A DNA stretch of 64,000 nt from UBA5429 sp942493315. Lineage in GTDB: Bacteria > Bacteroidota > Bacteroidia > Bacteroidales > WCHB1-69. The translations under genes were made by a program, and so were the position numbers. Shown here piece by piece: positions 53,381-63,174 of the stretch. Position 1 is the first letter of the stretch, and each line of letters opens with the position of its first letter. The stretch spans positions 744,001-808,000 of the forward strand of contig OW818690.1 of assembly GCA_942493315.1 (NCBI GenBank), in the 5' to 3' direction. The notes beneath the pieces were generated by a model. It was not told the DNA's origin, searched no databases, and saw only the letters and a list, made by a program, of their open reading frames with translations.

Positions 53381-54468
53381 AAACTCTATTTATTATCTCC
53401 TGTATTGTCCCATTTTTAATGGTTGTTTATCCGATACTCTCTTTATTACGTTTTTTATTTTTTAAAAAAAAGGTGTTAAAATCTGAAGATTTCATTGTCC
53501 CTGTTTCAATCATCATCGCTTGCTACAATGAAGAAAAATTTATTCGTGAAAAATTAAATTCATTACTGGATCGTTCCGAATGGATTGAAGGATCTGAAAT
53601 CATTGTAGTTTCGGGTGGATCAACTGATGGAACCAACCTGATTTTAAGTGAATTTGAATCAAACCCAAAAGTCAAAGTAATTTATAGTAGTTCCCAATTA
53701 TCTAAGATCAACGGTGTTAACTTGGCTGTACAAAATAGCTCGCAACAGATTCTGGTATTTTCGGATTGCAGACAAAAAATGAAAAAAGGTTCTGTTAAAC
53801 AATTGGTCATGAATTTTCACGATCCTCATATTGGAACTGTTGCATCTGTACTACACGATCATCAGGATCAACCCTCTTCATTATTCAGAACCATAATAAA
53901 TGGATTAGTATTATTAGATTCCAGATCGGGATCTGGATACAATGTCTATGGTGCCTTATATGCGCAGCGAAAAAAAATATTTAAACCTTTCCCTCAGGAT
54001 CAACTATTTGATGATCTGTGTGTTATAATTTCTACCATATCACAAAAATTCAGATTAATACAAGAACCCAATGCCATCATTTACGATGTTCCGTTTCAAA
54101 ATTATTACAAAAAGGAGCGGTTGGAAAGATTAACCAGAGGATTATTAATACTCATTACTAAAAAGTGGAAAGAGGTGATTCAAATGCCTTTAGGGGATCA
54201 ATTTCGGTTTTTGATTTTTAAATTTGCAAAATTGTTACTGCCATTATCTTTCCTGATATGGGGAATCTATTTACTGATATTTTTTATTCAAACAAATCTT
54301 TACATCAGTTTAATTTCCATAATGGCGACAACCATTCTTTTATTGATACCCAAAATCAGGAAATTAGCTTTTCTATTTATTCGAATTAACGTTTATTTTT
54401 TCTTTGCTCTTTTCAAATTTATTTTTTTTAAACAACGTTCAGAGCGTTGGGAAAAGTTAAAAGTATGA
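53377..54468 (+). CDS. Membrane glycosyltransferase family 2
   Basis: A 363-aa protein with an N-terminal anchor helix, GT-A core (VSIIIACYNEEKFIREKLNSL, IVVSGGSTDGT, VFSDCRQKMK as the D-x-D region, QDQLFDDLCVI) and three C-terminal hydrophobic segments. This order resembles processive or single-addition GT2 synthases. It is coupled to the deacetylase gene, possibly making a deacetylated surface polymer. Confidence 0.88.
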   Translation: MKTLFIISCIVPFLMVVYPILSLLRFLFFKKKVLKSEDFIVPVSIIIACYNEEKFIREKLNSLLDRSEWIEGSEIIVVSGGSTDGTNLILSEFESNPKVKVIYSSSQLSKINGVNLAVQNSSQQILVFSDCRQKMKKGSVKQLVMNFHDPHIGTVASVLHDHQDQPSSLFRTIINGLVLLDSRSGSGYNVYGALYAQRKKIFKPFPQDQLFDDLCVIISTISQKFRLIQEPNAIIYDVPFQNYYKKERLERLTRGLLILITKKWKEVIQMPLGDQFRFLIFKFAKLLLPLSFLIWGIYLLIFFIQTNLYISLISIMATTILLLIPKIRKLAFLFIRINVYFFFALFKFIFFKQRSERWEKLKV

Positions 54469-54479
54469 AAATCAAGGAC

Positions 54480-54575
54480 AGCGGACGGCAAATGAATGAA
54501 TAATGAAGAATGAATAATTAGAAAATGAGCACATTGAGCATTCGAGCATTCCGAAATAGACCGAAATGCCCAAAT
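54480..54575 (+). repeat. Composite intergenic repeat (heptamers plus GAGCATTC), copy 1
   Basis: AATGAAT-like heptamers, then GAGCACATTGAGCATTCGAG units and the tail CGAAATAGACCGAAATGCCC. The same order occurs at 57190-57310. Confidence 0.7.
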
Positions 54576-54611
54576 TATTTTGTATCTTCGCTAGTTTTAA
54601 AAAAAAGAAAC

Positions 54612-55175
54612 ATGAAAAAAGTTATTTCAACACTCCTTTTTACTGTTGTTTTGGGATTTTTCCTTAGAGCTGCCTATATTGAAAAGCTGCCTGTTACATT
54701 AATTCAACCCAATGGTGATAAAAGTGTCATTAAGCAAGAGAATGTTGAATCTAGCTATGAATATGATGAATATGGTGAATGTAAAAAATGGAAATATGAA
54801 ACTACTTTAAAGTACTATGAGAATGAAACGAAAGTAGCACCATGTCATTTGCATTATCATTGTTATATGACGTATTTTAGATCTAATGTTGAAATTTATA
54901 ATTATAAAAAAAAGAGTAATGGACATTGGAAAAAATATTCCATAAATTTGACAGTAGATAATACAACTTTTTTCTTTGGTAATGATTGTGAATATCAATT
55001 TCCATTAAATGAGGATGTAAGACAAGCCAGAGCAAGTTCATTGTCAAATCATTGTTATTCCTTTAATCTTGTTAATGTTGAAATACTAAGTGCAAAAAAC
55101 AATTCGTCTGTTGTTGGAGATTATAATTGGCCGGGTATTCCTACAACAGCTGTAACTGATGTTTTATCATGGTAA
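54612..55175 (+). CDS. Chimeric secreted protein sharing its N-terminus with the M6 protease
   Basis: A 187-aa protein from ATG 54612. Residues 1-36 (MKKVISTLLFTVVLGFF ... LIQPNGD) equal those of the M6 protease at 57349 except for one residue (EKL/EKM). After this the sequence is unrelated: charged, aromatic and Cys/His-containing (CHLHYHCYMTYFRSNVEIYNY). No family recognised. The upstream 70 bp are also duplicated, but the -7 box is TATCTTCG here instead of TATCTTTG. It overlaps the next gene by 7 bp. Probably exported; function unknown. Confidence 0.65.
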   Translation: MKKVISTLLFTVVLGFFLRAAYIEKLPVTLIQPNGDKSVIKQENVESSYEYDEYGECKKWKYETTLKYYENETKVAPCHLHYHCYMTYFRSNVEIYNYKKKSNGHWKKYSINLTVDNTTFFFGNDCEYQFPLNEDVRQARASSLSNHCYSFNLVNVEILSAKNNSSVVGDYNWPGIPTTAVTDVLSW

Positions 55176-55963
55176 TTAAAAAATCATTTTTATTGTTATT
55201 AATAATAACTAATTTTCATTTGTTTTCACAAAATGATAAAATCAATACTGAATTATCTAAATATAGCAACTTTGGATTTACTTTTGGAGGGGTCCTCTTT
55301 GATAAAGCACAAATTGATTTTGAACAAGGTACTTATCCAATTTCTTCTATACCTATTCCAAGTTTTTGTTTTGGGTTTCATTATAATTTACCTATTTATG
55401 GAAAATGGTCAATAGAAACAGGACTTCTTTTTGTAAACGAAGCATCTTTAAGTATAAAATACAAATTTTTAGAGGAAGATTATTTTTATCTGGAACAAAA
55501 TGAAGAAGTTATATTTAATACATGTGAATGGTTTACACCTTCCATTCCATTTTCTGTCAAATATAAAATTAAAATTGGAGTAAAATCGTACCTAGATTTT
55601 AAAATGGGAATGAAAATGATGCTTTTAGTACCTTCTGGTAATGGTTTAACAAATGTTATGTCAATGGATACTGGTTATTGTTCTAATTTAAGAATTAGTG
55701 TCTCATCTCCATATGATTGTTTTGTTATCGGAAGTCTCATCTCAAGTATAGGTTACTCATTAGATCTAAATAAAATTCTTTTAGGGTTTGAACTTTCAAG
55801 AACCATGAATTTTCACAACACATATTCAGGGGGCTTCAGATTATATAACCTTATAACGAATCCAGATGTATATGGGTATTACAATCTTTCAGGTAATTAT
55901 TGGGCATTGAATGTTAATATTCATTTTTTGAATAAAAAGTACAGGAAAGAACATAAATCCTAA
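55169..55963 (+). CDS. Outer-membrane beta-barrel-like protein (PorT-like)
   Basis: A 264-aa protein. Signal peptide (MVIKKSFLLLLIITNFHLFSQ) and alternating aromatic/hydrophobic strands (FGFTFGGVLFDKAQIDF, PIYGKWSIETGLLFVNEASL, FSVKYKIKIGVKSYLDFKMGMKMML) ending in WALNVNIHFLNKKYR. It resembles small 8-10-strand barrels of the PorT type, with no enzymatic motif. It is translationally coupled to the chimeric gene upstream and ends in a terminator. Confidence 0.7.
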   Translation: MVIKKSFLLLLIITNFHLFSQNDKINTELSKYSNFGFTFGGVLFDKAQIDFEQGTYPISSIPIPSFCFGFHYNLPIYGKWSIETGLLFVNEASLSIKYKFLEEDYFYLEQNEEVIFNTCEWFTPSIPFSVKYKIKIGVKSYLDFKMGMKMMLLVPSGNGLTNVMSMDTGYCSNLRISVSSPYDCFVIGSLISSIGYSLDLNKILLGFELSRTMNFHNTYSGGFRLYNLITNPDVYGYYNLSGNYWALNVNIHFLNKKYRKEHKS

Positions 55964-55970
55964 ATTTAAT

Positions 55971-55998
55971 AAGGAGTCGCAATTTACGACTCCTTTTT
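55971..55998 (+). terminator. Rho-independent terminator of the secreted pair
   Basis: AAGGAGTCG-caattta-CGACTCCTT stem followed by a run of T residues, 8 nt after the stop codon. Confidence 0.85.
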
Positions 55999-56418
55999 TT
56001 TTATATATATTTTTTTTGAACCTTTTTATTTTAACACTATGGACGCAAAGGTATAAAATCACTGAGAACCCAATGAAAAATGAAAAATAAGTAAATGAAC
56101 ATATTGAGCATATTGAGCACATTGAGCATTCGAGCATTACTATCAATTATGAGATCAATGCTATAATATTCTTCTCCGTTTTCATTTACATAGTAAAAGT
56201 AAAATTTATCTAGATTATTTTGAGATGAAAGAATAAAAAAATAAGATATAAAAAAATCACAATTTATAACCTTTTCATTTTTTTGAATTTTTATTTCTTA
56301 AATAATAGTTTTTAGGTCTGGGTAGTGAAAATATCTGAACAAATCCATGATCTTTTGAGAATTGAAGAGGCAAAGATAGTAAATTGGGGGATTTTAAATG
56401 TTCAATTGTATAATACTT
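55999..56418. other. Gene-less spacer
   Basis: It contains a composite repeat (56030-56140: 'taacactatggacgcaaagg' text, AATGAAA heptamers, GAGCATATT/GAGCATTC units). From 56141 to 56418 the sequence is AT-rich with no recognised gene. It may hold eroded coding remnants. Confidence 0.5.
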
Positions 56419-57075
56419 TTAAAAGAGATTGTATTCTAAAAAATTATCGTCACTAATCAATTTTAATAAATCAATGCAGTCGGAATTATATCCTTTATTT
56501 TGCATTTTAAATAGTTCATTTGAAAAAGTATCATGATCCAAAATTAGTGATTGATAATAATAGTATTGAAAAAAAAGAAAATAGTGTTCATTTTTTAAAA
56601 TTATTTCTAAATCATTTTTACATAATGAATCAAAAAATTCTTTTTTTTCAATAAAAAAGGGTTCAATTTCCGTAATTATAGAATTCACAACATTATAATA
56701 CATTATTGAATCCCCCAAATACAGATATTTCATAGCAAGAAATCTCTTAAAAAGTATATCATTATAATATGGAAAAGATGGGAAAAAAGGGTTTTTTAAT
56801 GTTTTAATTAAATCTAATCCACCATCATAGTCATGTTTTAATGATAAAATCAATAGTTTTCTTCCTATAAAATTCATATTGGCAGGAGTAGTAACTATTC
56901 CTAATTCTGTATAAAATAGTGCTGAATCAAGAAGTGTTGAATCTTCTAATAATTGATATTCATCTAAAAAATTCGCACTTATCAAACTGAAATTTGGATA
57001 TATACTATCTCTTTGTGAAAATGAAAAATCAACACTAATTGCAGTAATAAAAAGCAGGAACAGTAGTCTTTTCAT
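56419..57075 (-). CDS. Secreted protein of unknown function
   Basis: A 218-aa protein. The ATG at 57073-57075 (MKRLLFLLFITAISVDFSFSQ) was taken because it gives a clean signal peptide; the longer open frame upstream reads through repeat sequence. The mature part is mostly helical with LLILSLKHDYDGGLDLIKTL and many aromatic residues (FFQYYYYQSL). It may be TPR-like, which is not certain. No family identified. Lies between two composite repeats. Confidence 0.65.
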   Translation of the reverse strand: MKRLLFLLFITAISVDFSFSQRDSIYPNFSLISANFLDEYQLLEDSTLLDSALFYTELGIVTTPANMNFIGRKLLILSLKHDYDGGLDLIKTLKNPFFPSFPYYNDILFKRFLAMKYLYLGDSIMYYNVVNSIITEIEPFFIEKKEFFDSLCKNDLEIILKNEHYFLFFQYYYYQSLILDHDTFSNELFKMQNKGYNSDCIDLLKLISDDNFLEYNLF

Positions 57076-57105
57076 AATTATAAATGACTGTTGTTTTACA
57101 TGCGA

Positions 57106-57113
57106 CAAATATA
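57106..57113 (-). promoter_or_regulatory. -7 element of the 218-aa gene
   Basis: Minus strand reads TATATTTG (TAnnTTTG), 30 nt before the chosen ATG; supports that start. Confidence 0.5.
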
Positions 57114-57138
57114 CAACTTTTAATAACAATTTAATTTT

Positions 57139-57310
57139 TTTGAACCTTTTTATTTTAACACTAAGGACGCAAAGGTATAAAATCACAGAGAACCCAATGA
57201 ATAATGAATAATGAAAAATGAAAAATGAAAAATGAATAATGAGCACATTGAGCATTCGAGCATTCGAGCATTCGAGCATTCGAGCATTCCGAAATAGGCC
57301 GGAATGCCCA
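57139..57310 (+). repeat. Composite intergenic repeat, copy 3
   Basis: The start duplicates 56015-56075 ('gaacctttttattttaacac' text), followed by AATGAAT/AATGAAA heptamers, five GAGCATTC units and the tail CCGAAATAGGCCGGAATGCCC, an eroded version of the GC-rich right module. Confidence 0.7.
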
Positions 57311-57319
57311 AATTATTTG

Positions 57320-57327
57320 TATCTTTG
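57320..57327 (+). promoter_or_regulatory. -7 element of the M6 protease gene
   Basis: TATCTTTG (TAnnTTTG), 21 nt before the ATG at 57349. The duplicated copy at 54583-54590 reads TATCTTCG. Confidence 0.55.
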
Positions 57328-57348
57328 CAAGTTTTAAAAAAAAGAAAC

Positions 57349-59163
57349 ATGAAAAAAGTTATTTCAACACTCCTTTTTACTGTTGTTTTGGGATTTTTCC
57401 TTAGAGCTGCCTATATTGAAAAGATGCCTGTTACATTAATTCAACCCAATGGTGATACATTATATTGCTTTGCAACCGGTGACGATTATTACCAATGGCT
57501 GCATGATGAAAAAAATTATACGATCATTTTAAATATTCAATCCGGATATTTTGTTTATGCTAATCTTGTTGATGGAAATTTGGTTCCCACCCAACTGGTT
57601 CCGGGAAAAGATCAACCTGATTCCTTCTTGACTCCGGGATTGAATATTGCTCCTGAAAAAATGTTGGCTTTGAGAAAAAAAATGGAGGATCAGGTTCCTC
57701 AAAATTCAATGAGAAACAGGGGTCCAAACGTTGGGACTATGAATAACATCGTGATCTTTATCCGTTTCTCGGATGATACCGACTTTTCAAACCTTTTTAG
57801 TGATGTGGAAAAGAAATTCAATGACTCATCAGATGTAAATGCTGTTTCGGTTTATAATTATGTGAAAAATGTGTCATACCAACAAATGTATGTAGTTACC
57901 CATTTTTATCCTACTCCAACCGGTGATCAAATTATCTCCTTTCAAGATATTTATCCAAGAAACTATTATTTACCCTTTTCTGAAACCAATCCTAACGGTT
58001 ATCAAAACAATGATACTGTGAATCAAAGGACTGTGAGAGAACACGATTTGTTAGTCAGAGCAGTTGAATCTATTCAAAATTTAATTCCAAATAATATTGA
58101 TTTTGATTATGATGATGATGGCAATATTGATAATATCAGTTTCATAGTTAAAGGGGAAGTGGGAGATTGGGCTGATCTATTGTGGCCACATCGCTGGTCT
58201 CTTTTTTCAGATAGCATTACCATCAACGATTTAAGGGTTTGGGATTATAACTTTTTGTTAGCCAACACTTCCTATTTTTCAACCTCTACTATGTCTCATG
58301 AGCTTTTACACACTTTTGGATTTCCTGATCTTTACAGATATGGATATAATGGAACTCCAGTTGGCCAATGGGATATTATGGCAGGAAATGCGAATCCCCC
58401 TCAACAATCCAATATTTACTGTAAATGGAAATATGGTCATTGGATCGAAGAGATTCCTGAAATTACAGAAGCCGGCTTCTACACTTTATCTCCAAATCAG
58501 GGGAACAAAGAGAGATCCTCTTACAAAATTGCATCTTCAAATCCGGATGAGTTTTTTGTTTTGGAATTTAGAAGAAAACTACTTCCCTTTGACAGCGGTA
58601 TTCCCAATAGTGGTGTATTAATTTACCGTATCAACAGTTTGTATGATGGAAATGCAGGAACCAATATGACAGATGTTTTTGACGAGGTTTATCTTTACAG
58701 ATATAACGGAACTTTACAAGATGAAGGGTATTTAAGTACTGCTTCATTTTATGGTAATAATTCCCTTTTACATCAGTTCAATCCCTGGACGAATCCCAAC
58801 ACTTTCCTAACAGATGGAACTGTTTGTTTTTTTGAACTAAACCAATTTACTACCCGATTGGCAGATAGTATCACCTTTTATTATAATCCTGAGCCAATAG
58901 CTGTAAATGAATATAGTGTATTCAATTCGGAGATTACCATTTTCCCCAACCCTGCAGAGAGTCAGTTATTTGTTCAAATTCAAACGTCCGATTTCAACCC
59001 AGTAAATTACTCGATTATTGACGCAGTTGGTAAAGAAGTGGGTCATGGTATTTTAAGTGAACCACAATCAGAATTGACTATTGAAAAATTGCAATCGGGA
59101 ATATATTTGATTCAAATTGATAACCAAAAACAAAACAAAGTATTTAAATTTTTAAAAAAATAA
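57349..59163 (+). CDS. M6-family metalloprotease with T9SS C-terminal domain
   Basis: A 604-aa secreted protease. Signal peptide at 1-~21, propeptide region with FATGDDYYQWLHDEKNYTI, M6 catalytic domain with STMSHELLHTFGFPDLYRY (HExxH plus third His and Asp, near residue 322), GQWDIMAGN just after, and a T9SS sorting domain at ~525-604 (IFPNPAESQLFVQI ... GIYLIQI). It degrades extracellular protein after export by type IX secretion. Start at 57349 rather than the in-frame upstream ATG because of the signal peptide and the promoter position. Confidence 0.92.
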   Translation: MKKVISTLLFTVVLGFFLRAAYIEKMPVTLIQPNGDTLYCFATGDDYYQWLHDEKNYTIILNIQSGYFVYANLVDGNLVPTQLVPGKDQPDSFLTPGLNIAPEKMLALRKKMEDQVPQNSMRNRGPNVGTMNNIVIFIRFSDDTDFSNLFSDVEKKFNDSSDVNAVSVYNYVKNVSYQQMYVVTHFYPTPTGDQIISFQDIYPRNYYLPFSETNPNGYQNNDTVNQRTVREHDLLVRAVESIQNLIPNNIDFDYDDDGNIDNISFIVKGEVGDWADLLWPHRWSLFSDSITINDLRVWDYNFLLANTSYFSTSTMSHELLHTFGFPDLYRYGYNGTPVGQWDIMAGNANPPQQSNIYCKWKYGHWIEEIPEITEAGFYTLSPNQGNKERSSYKIASSNPDEFFVLEFRRKLLPFDSGIPNSGVLIYRINSLYDGNAGTNMTDVFDEVYLYRYNGTLQDEGYLSTASFYGNNSLLHQFNPWTNPNTFLTDGTVCFFELNQFTTRLADSITFYYNPEPIAVNEYSVFNSEITIFPNPAESQLFVQIQTSDFNPVNYSIIDAVGKEVGHGILSEPQSELTIEKLQSGIYLIQIDNQKQNKVFKFLKK

Positions 59164-59169
59164 CAAAAG

Positions 59170-59595
59170 ATGACATTACAAGAAGCGGAAAAACAAATCA
59201 TTGAAGAGTTTGATTTGTTTGAAGATTGGATGGATAAATACAATTATATCATTGAGTTAGGAAAAGAGCTTCCCCTTATTGATTCCAAATACAAAACACA
59301 ACAATATTTAATTGCTGGATGTCAATCACAAGTATGGCTACAAGCATCTTACGATAATGGAATCGTTACATTCACTGCAGATAGTGATGCAATCATTACC
59401 AAAGGGATTGTAAATTTGCTCATCCGGGTATTATCGGGAAGAACTCCAAAGGAGATTATTGATGCTCCATTAGGATACTTAGATCAAATTGGAATTAAAA
59501 ATCATTTATCACCTACACGGTCTAATGGACTTGCATCCATGATCAAACAGATGAAAATGTTTGCATTGGCATTCGACATGAAGAAAGAATCATAA
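59170..59595 (+). CDS. sufE: SufE-family cysteine desulfurase activator
   Basis: A 141-aa protein. Typical start EEFDLFEDWMDKYNYIIELG, then LIAGCQSQVWL with the sulfur-accepting cysteine (about residue 52). It receives sulfur from SufS in Fe-S cluster assembly. The remaining suf genes are not adjacent. 6 nt from the protease gene and 1 nt from the M16 gene. Confidence 0.93.
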   Translation: MTLQEAEKQIIEEFDLFEDWMDKYNYIIELGKELPLIDSKYKTQQYLIAGCQSQVWLQASYDNGIVTFTADSDAIITKGIVNLLIRVLSGRTPKEIIDAPLGYLDQIGIKNHLSPTRSNGLASMIKQMKMFALAFDMKKES

Positions 59596-59596
59596 T

Positions 59597-60838
59597 ATGG
59601 GAATCCCTTTTCAGCGATATATTCTCAAAAACGGATTGCGTTTAATTGTGCATGAAGACCACACCACCCCGTTGGTATCCTGTAATATTGTTTATAAAGT
59701 GGGATCCAGAGATGAGAATCCTGAACAAACAGGAATGGCTCATCTTCTAGAACATTTTATGTTTTGCGGTTCTCAACATATTACGGATTTCGATATTCAA
59801 CTTCAAAATGTAGGAGCGATCAATAATGCCTATACATCACAGGATCTCACTTGTTATTACATTACCTTACCTGCTATCAATATTGAAACTGCATTATGGT
59901 TGGAATCGGATCGGATGTTATCTCTTGGATTTAATCAGAAACAGCTAAAGAATCAGAAAAATGTGGTGATAGAAGAGTTTAAAGAAAATTTTTTAAATCG
60001 ACCTTATGGAGATTTATGGAGTTTATTTTATCATGCTTTTTTTAAAAAACATCCTTATCAATGGCTCCCAATAGGCAAGGAATTATCCCATATTGAAAAG
60101 GTTGAGATGCCAGATGTAAAAGATTTTTACAATCGTTTCTATAACCCCAATAACGCTGTGATCACTATTGCAGGCAATGTTCAATTTGAAAATGTAGTGG
60201 CATTAGTTGAAAAATGGTTTGGAGATATTCCAAAGGGAAACGAAATTGAACACATCTATTCTAAAGAAGAAGAGCAAAAAGAACCTCAACTGGTTGAAGT
60301 TTATAGAGAGGTACCTTACGATATGCTCATGAAAGGATGGAGTATGTGTGGAAGAAGGGATCAGGATTTCTATGCTTTTGATATTTTTTCAGATATGCTT
60401 GGAAGTGGACAATCTTCCTATTTATATAAAGAGTTTGTATTGGAACAAAAACTTTTTACGGATATCTCAGCTTATATTACTGCGACGAATGATCCGGGTA
60501 TCATAGTCATTAGTGGAAGACCGGCTGATGGAGTACCTCTTGAAGTTGCAGATACTGCATTAAACAATTTTATTTATCATTTTGATGGTGGGTCAAATCT
60601 TTCTGGTAATCTGCAAAAAGTAAAGAATAAAATTGAATCTCTTCTTCTCCACAATGAAATAAAAATTGAAGATAGGGCATCCATATTGGCCATTTCTGAG
60701 AGTATTTCCACTGTGGAAGAATTTGAAAACGATAAAGATAAGTACTTTGCAGTTACAGAAGAACAGATCTTAGATATTGTTAAAAGAAATATTATTTCGG
60801 AAAAAGAAAACACCCTTTTTTATCGAAAAAAAAAGTAA
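59597..60838 (+). CDS. M16-family zinc peptidase
   Basis: A 413-aa protein. GMAHLLEHFMF is the inverted zinc motif HxxEH; the downstream glutamate lies in the VVIEEFKENF segment. Two half-domains, the second (~175-405) inactive as usual. No signal peptide. The family digests peptides; single-chain members of this size often pair with an inactive partner, not seen here. Confidence 0.92.
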   Translation: MGIPFQRYILKNGLRLIVHEDHTTPLVSCNIVYKVGSRDENPEQTGMAHLLEHFMFCGSQHITDFDIQLQNVGAINNAYTSQDLTCYYITLPAINIETALWLESDRMLSLGFNQKQLKNQKNVVIEEFKENFLNRPYGDLWSLFYHAFFKKHPYQWLPIGKELSHIEKVEMPDVKDFYNRFYNPNNAVITIAGNVQFENVVALVEKWFGDIPKGNEIEHIYSKEEEQKEPQLVEVYREVPYDMLMKGWSMCGRRDQDFYAFDIFSDMLGSGQSSYLYKEFVLEQKLFTDISAYITATNDPGIIVISGRPADGVPLEVADTALNNFIYHFDGGSNLSGNLQKVKNKIESLLLHNEIKIEDRASILAISESISTVEEFENDKDKYFAVTEEQILDIVKRNIISEKENTLFYRKKK

Positions 60839-60843
60839 ATTTG
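60836..60843 (+). promoter_or_regulatory. -7 element of the TonB receptor gene
   Basis: TAAATTTG (TAnnTTTG) overlapping the M16 stop codon, 25 nt before the ATG at 60869. Confidence 0.5.
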
Positions 60844-60868
60844 CGGACTTTAAAAAAACATAAATCAA

Positions 60869-63151
60869 ATGAAGAAAATTCTTGGACTTTTTTCCTTTTT
60901 TATCACTCTAAACATCATACTCTTTGCTCAGACTGGGATAATTAAAGGTTTTATATATTACGATAATAATGGGGAACCTGTAAGTTATTGTTCAGTTCAA
61001 CTAAAAGGGACATCTTATGGAGCATTAACAGATCAGAATGGATCTTTTGTGATCAATAAAATACCAAATGGCGTTTATATTCTTGAAACAAATACAATGA
61101 TGGGATATAGTCGTATATCTGATACCATTATAATTGATAAAAACACTGTTTCTAAAAGATATTTTTTAAAAGTATCTGCAGTAAATATTGGAGGAGTTGA
61201 AGTAACTGCAGAAAGTCAGAGACGTATTCAGGAAACCAGAATATCTGTAATTAGTGTGACCCCAAAAGAGATGGCAAAAATGCCTTCTATTGGAGGACAA
61301 CCTGACTTTGCACAATTTTTACAAGTTTTTCCTGGTGTTGTTTCAACTGGAGACCAAGGGGGACAACTATATGTAAGAGGGGGAACTCCCATTCAAAACA
61401 TGTTGCTATTTGACGGTATGTTGATCTATAATCCATTTCACTCTATTGGTTTATTTTCTGTTTTTGATACTGAAATAATCAGTGCTGCAGACGTTTATAC
61501 CGGTGGTTATGGTGCTGAGTTTGGAGGAAGAATTTCATCTGTGATGAATATTACTACTCGAGATGGAAACAAAAAAAGATTAGCCGGAAAAGTGGATGTG
61601 AACACTTTTGGTGCAAAATTATTATTAGAGGGTCCATTGTTAAAATTGAATGAAACCAGAAAAACGTCAATATCCTACATTGCTTCTATAAAAGGATCCT
61701 ATTTGGAACAATCATCAAAAATATTTTATCCTTATTTATCTGAAAACGGACTACCCTACAATTATTTTGATTTGTATGGAAAGGTTTCATTAGGCGTAGA
61801 AAATGGTTCTAAAATCAGTATTTTTGGGTTTAGATTTGATGATCAGGTTAATTTTCCGGATATTGCAATGTATAAATGGAAAAATTGGGGATTTGGAACA
61901 AACTTTTTATTGGTGCCGGGCACTGAACCAACTACTATTTCAGGAAGTATCTCATACAGTAATTACCTTTCCGGACTTAATGATGTGAATTATTTCCCAA
62001 AACAAAGTTCTATTGATGGATTTTTAGCAAACATGGGGATCAACTATTATTTAGGAAAAAGTGTTCTAAATGTTGGATTTGATTTAACCGGGTATAAAGC
62101 AGAATATCAATTTTATACTAAAGCCGGTTTATTACAGTCAGTTGAAGATTATACCACAGATGTGGCTCTTTTTGTAAAATATAAATACAATTTTAATGAT
62201 CGTCTGTTGATTGAACCCGGTTTTAGATTTCAATATTATGCTTCTATGAGTGCAGCCGTTCCTGAACCAAGAATCGCTATAAAATATAATGTTAATAAAG
62301 AAAAAACCATTCGACTTAAATTAGCTGCCGGAATCTATTCTCAAAATTTTACTACTATCACTTCCGATAGAGATGTTGTTAGTTTGTTTTACGGTTTTTT
62401 ATCAAGTCCTGAAGCACTTCCGGATTCTTTTAATAGTCGCTATATGCAGGATTATCTTCAAAAAGCTCAACATGTCATTTTTGGTATTGAGATGGATATT
62501 ATTAAATATACCACCATTAATATTGAAGGTTATTATAAAAATTTCTCACAATTAACGGTTGTAAACAGATACAAACTTTTTGAATCAGATCCTAATTATA
62601 TTTGGGAGAACGGAAATGCTTACGGTGGAGATATTTCATTCAAATATGATCATAAAAACTTATATATTTGGGCTACCTATTCATTAGGTTTTGTTAAAAG
62701 AAATGATGGAAAAGTAACCTATAATCCACACTTTGACAGACGTCATAATGTTAATATTTTAGCCTCCTACGCATTTGGAAAACAAGTCAGAAAAACATGG
62801 CAATTTGACATTAGGTGGAATTATGGTTCAGGATTTCCTTTTTCACAAGATCAAGCCATTTATCCCCATTCTACCTTGGGAGGAACAATCTCAGGAGATT
62901 ATACTTCAGAAAATGAAGAATTGTACTATTTATTGGGGGATTTGAATGGTGGAAGACTTCCCTCATATCAAAGAATGGATGTTGGGTTGAAAAAGAAAAT
63001 ATTTATCGGTGAACACAATGTTATAGACTTAAGTGCTTCTATAACAAATGTTTATAATTACAAGAATATTTTCTATGTGGATAGAATTACATCTGAGAAA
63101 ATCTATCAAATGCCATTCTTATACTCTTTTGGTGTTACCTGGAGTTTTTAA
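60869..63151 (+). CDS. TonB-dependent receptor with carboxypeptidase-regulatory-like N-terminal domain
   Basis: A 760-aa outer-membrane protein. Signal peptide (to ~22), a CarboxypepD_reg-like domain (~24-105: GIIKGFIYYDNNGEPVSYCSV, VNGxY-like NGVYIL), a plug (~120-230: GGQPDFAQFLQVFPGVVS, QLYVRGGTPIQNMLLFDGM) and a beta-barrel to the end (VTWSF). The substrate is unknown. There is no SusD partner, so it is not a standard Sus pair; iron, cofactor or peptide uptake is possible. Confidence 0.9.
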   Translation: MKKILGLFSFFITLNIILFAQTGIIKGFIYYDNNGEPVSYCSVQLKGTSYGALTDQNGSFVINKIPNGVYILETNTMMGYSRISDTIIIDKNTVSKRYFLKVSAVNIGGVEVTAESQRRIQETRISVISVTPKEMAKMPSIGGQPDFAQFLQVFPGVVSTGDQGGQLYVRGGTPIQNMLLFDGMLIYNPFHSIGLFSVFDTEIISAADVYTGGYGAEFGGRISSVMNITTRDGNKKRLAGKVDVNTFGAKLLLEGPLLKLNETRKTSISYIASIKGSYLEQSSKIFYPYLSENGLPYNYFDLYGKVSLGVENGSKISIFGFRFDDQVNFPDIAMYKWKNWGFGTNFLLVPGTEPTTISGSISYSNYLSGLNDVNYFPKQSSIDGFLANMGINYYLGKSVLNVGFDLTGYKAEYQFYTKAGLLQSVEDYTTDVALFVKYKYNFNDRLLIEPGFRFQYYASMSAAVPEPRIAIKYNVNKEKTIRLKLAAGIYSQNFTTITSDRDVVSLFYGFLSSPEALPDSFNSRYMQDYLQKAQHVIFGIEMDIIKYTTINIEGYYKNFSQLTVVNRYKLFESDPNYIWENGNAYGGDISFKYDHKNLYIWATYSLGFVKRNDGKVTYNPHFDRRHNVNILASYAFGKQVRKTWQFDIRWNYGSGFPFSQDQAIYPHSTLGGTISGDYTSENEELYYLLGDLNGGRLPSYQRMDVGLKKKIFIGEHNVIDLSASITNVYNYKNIFYVDRITSEKIYQMPFLYSFGVTWSF

Positions 63152-63174
63152 AGATTATAAAAAATTGGTTAGAT

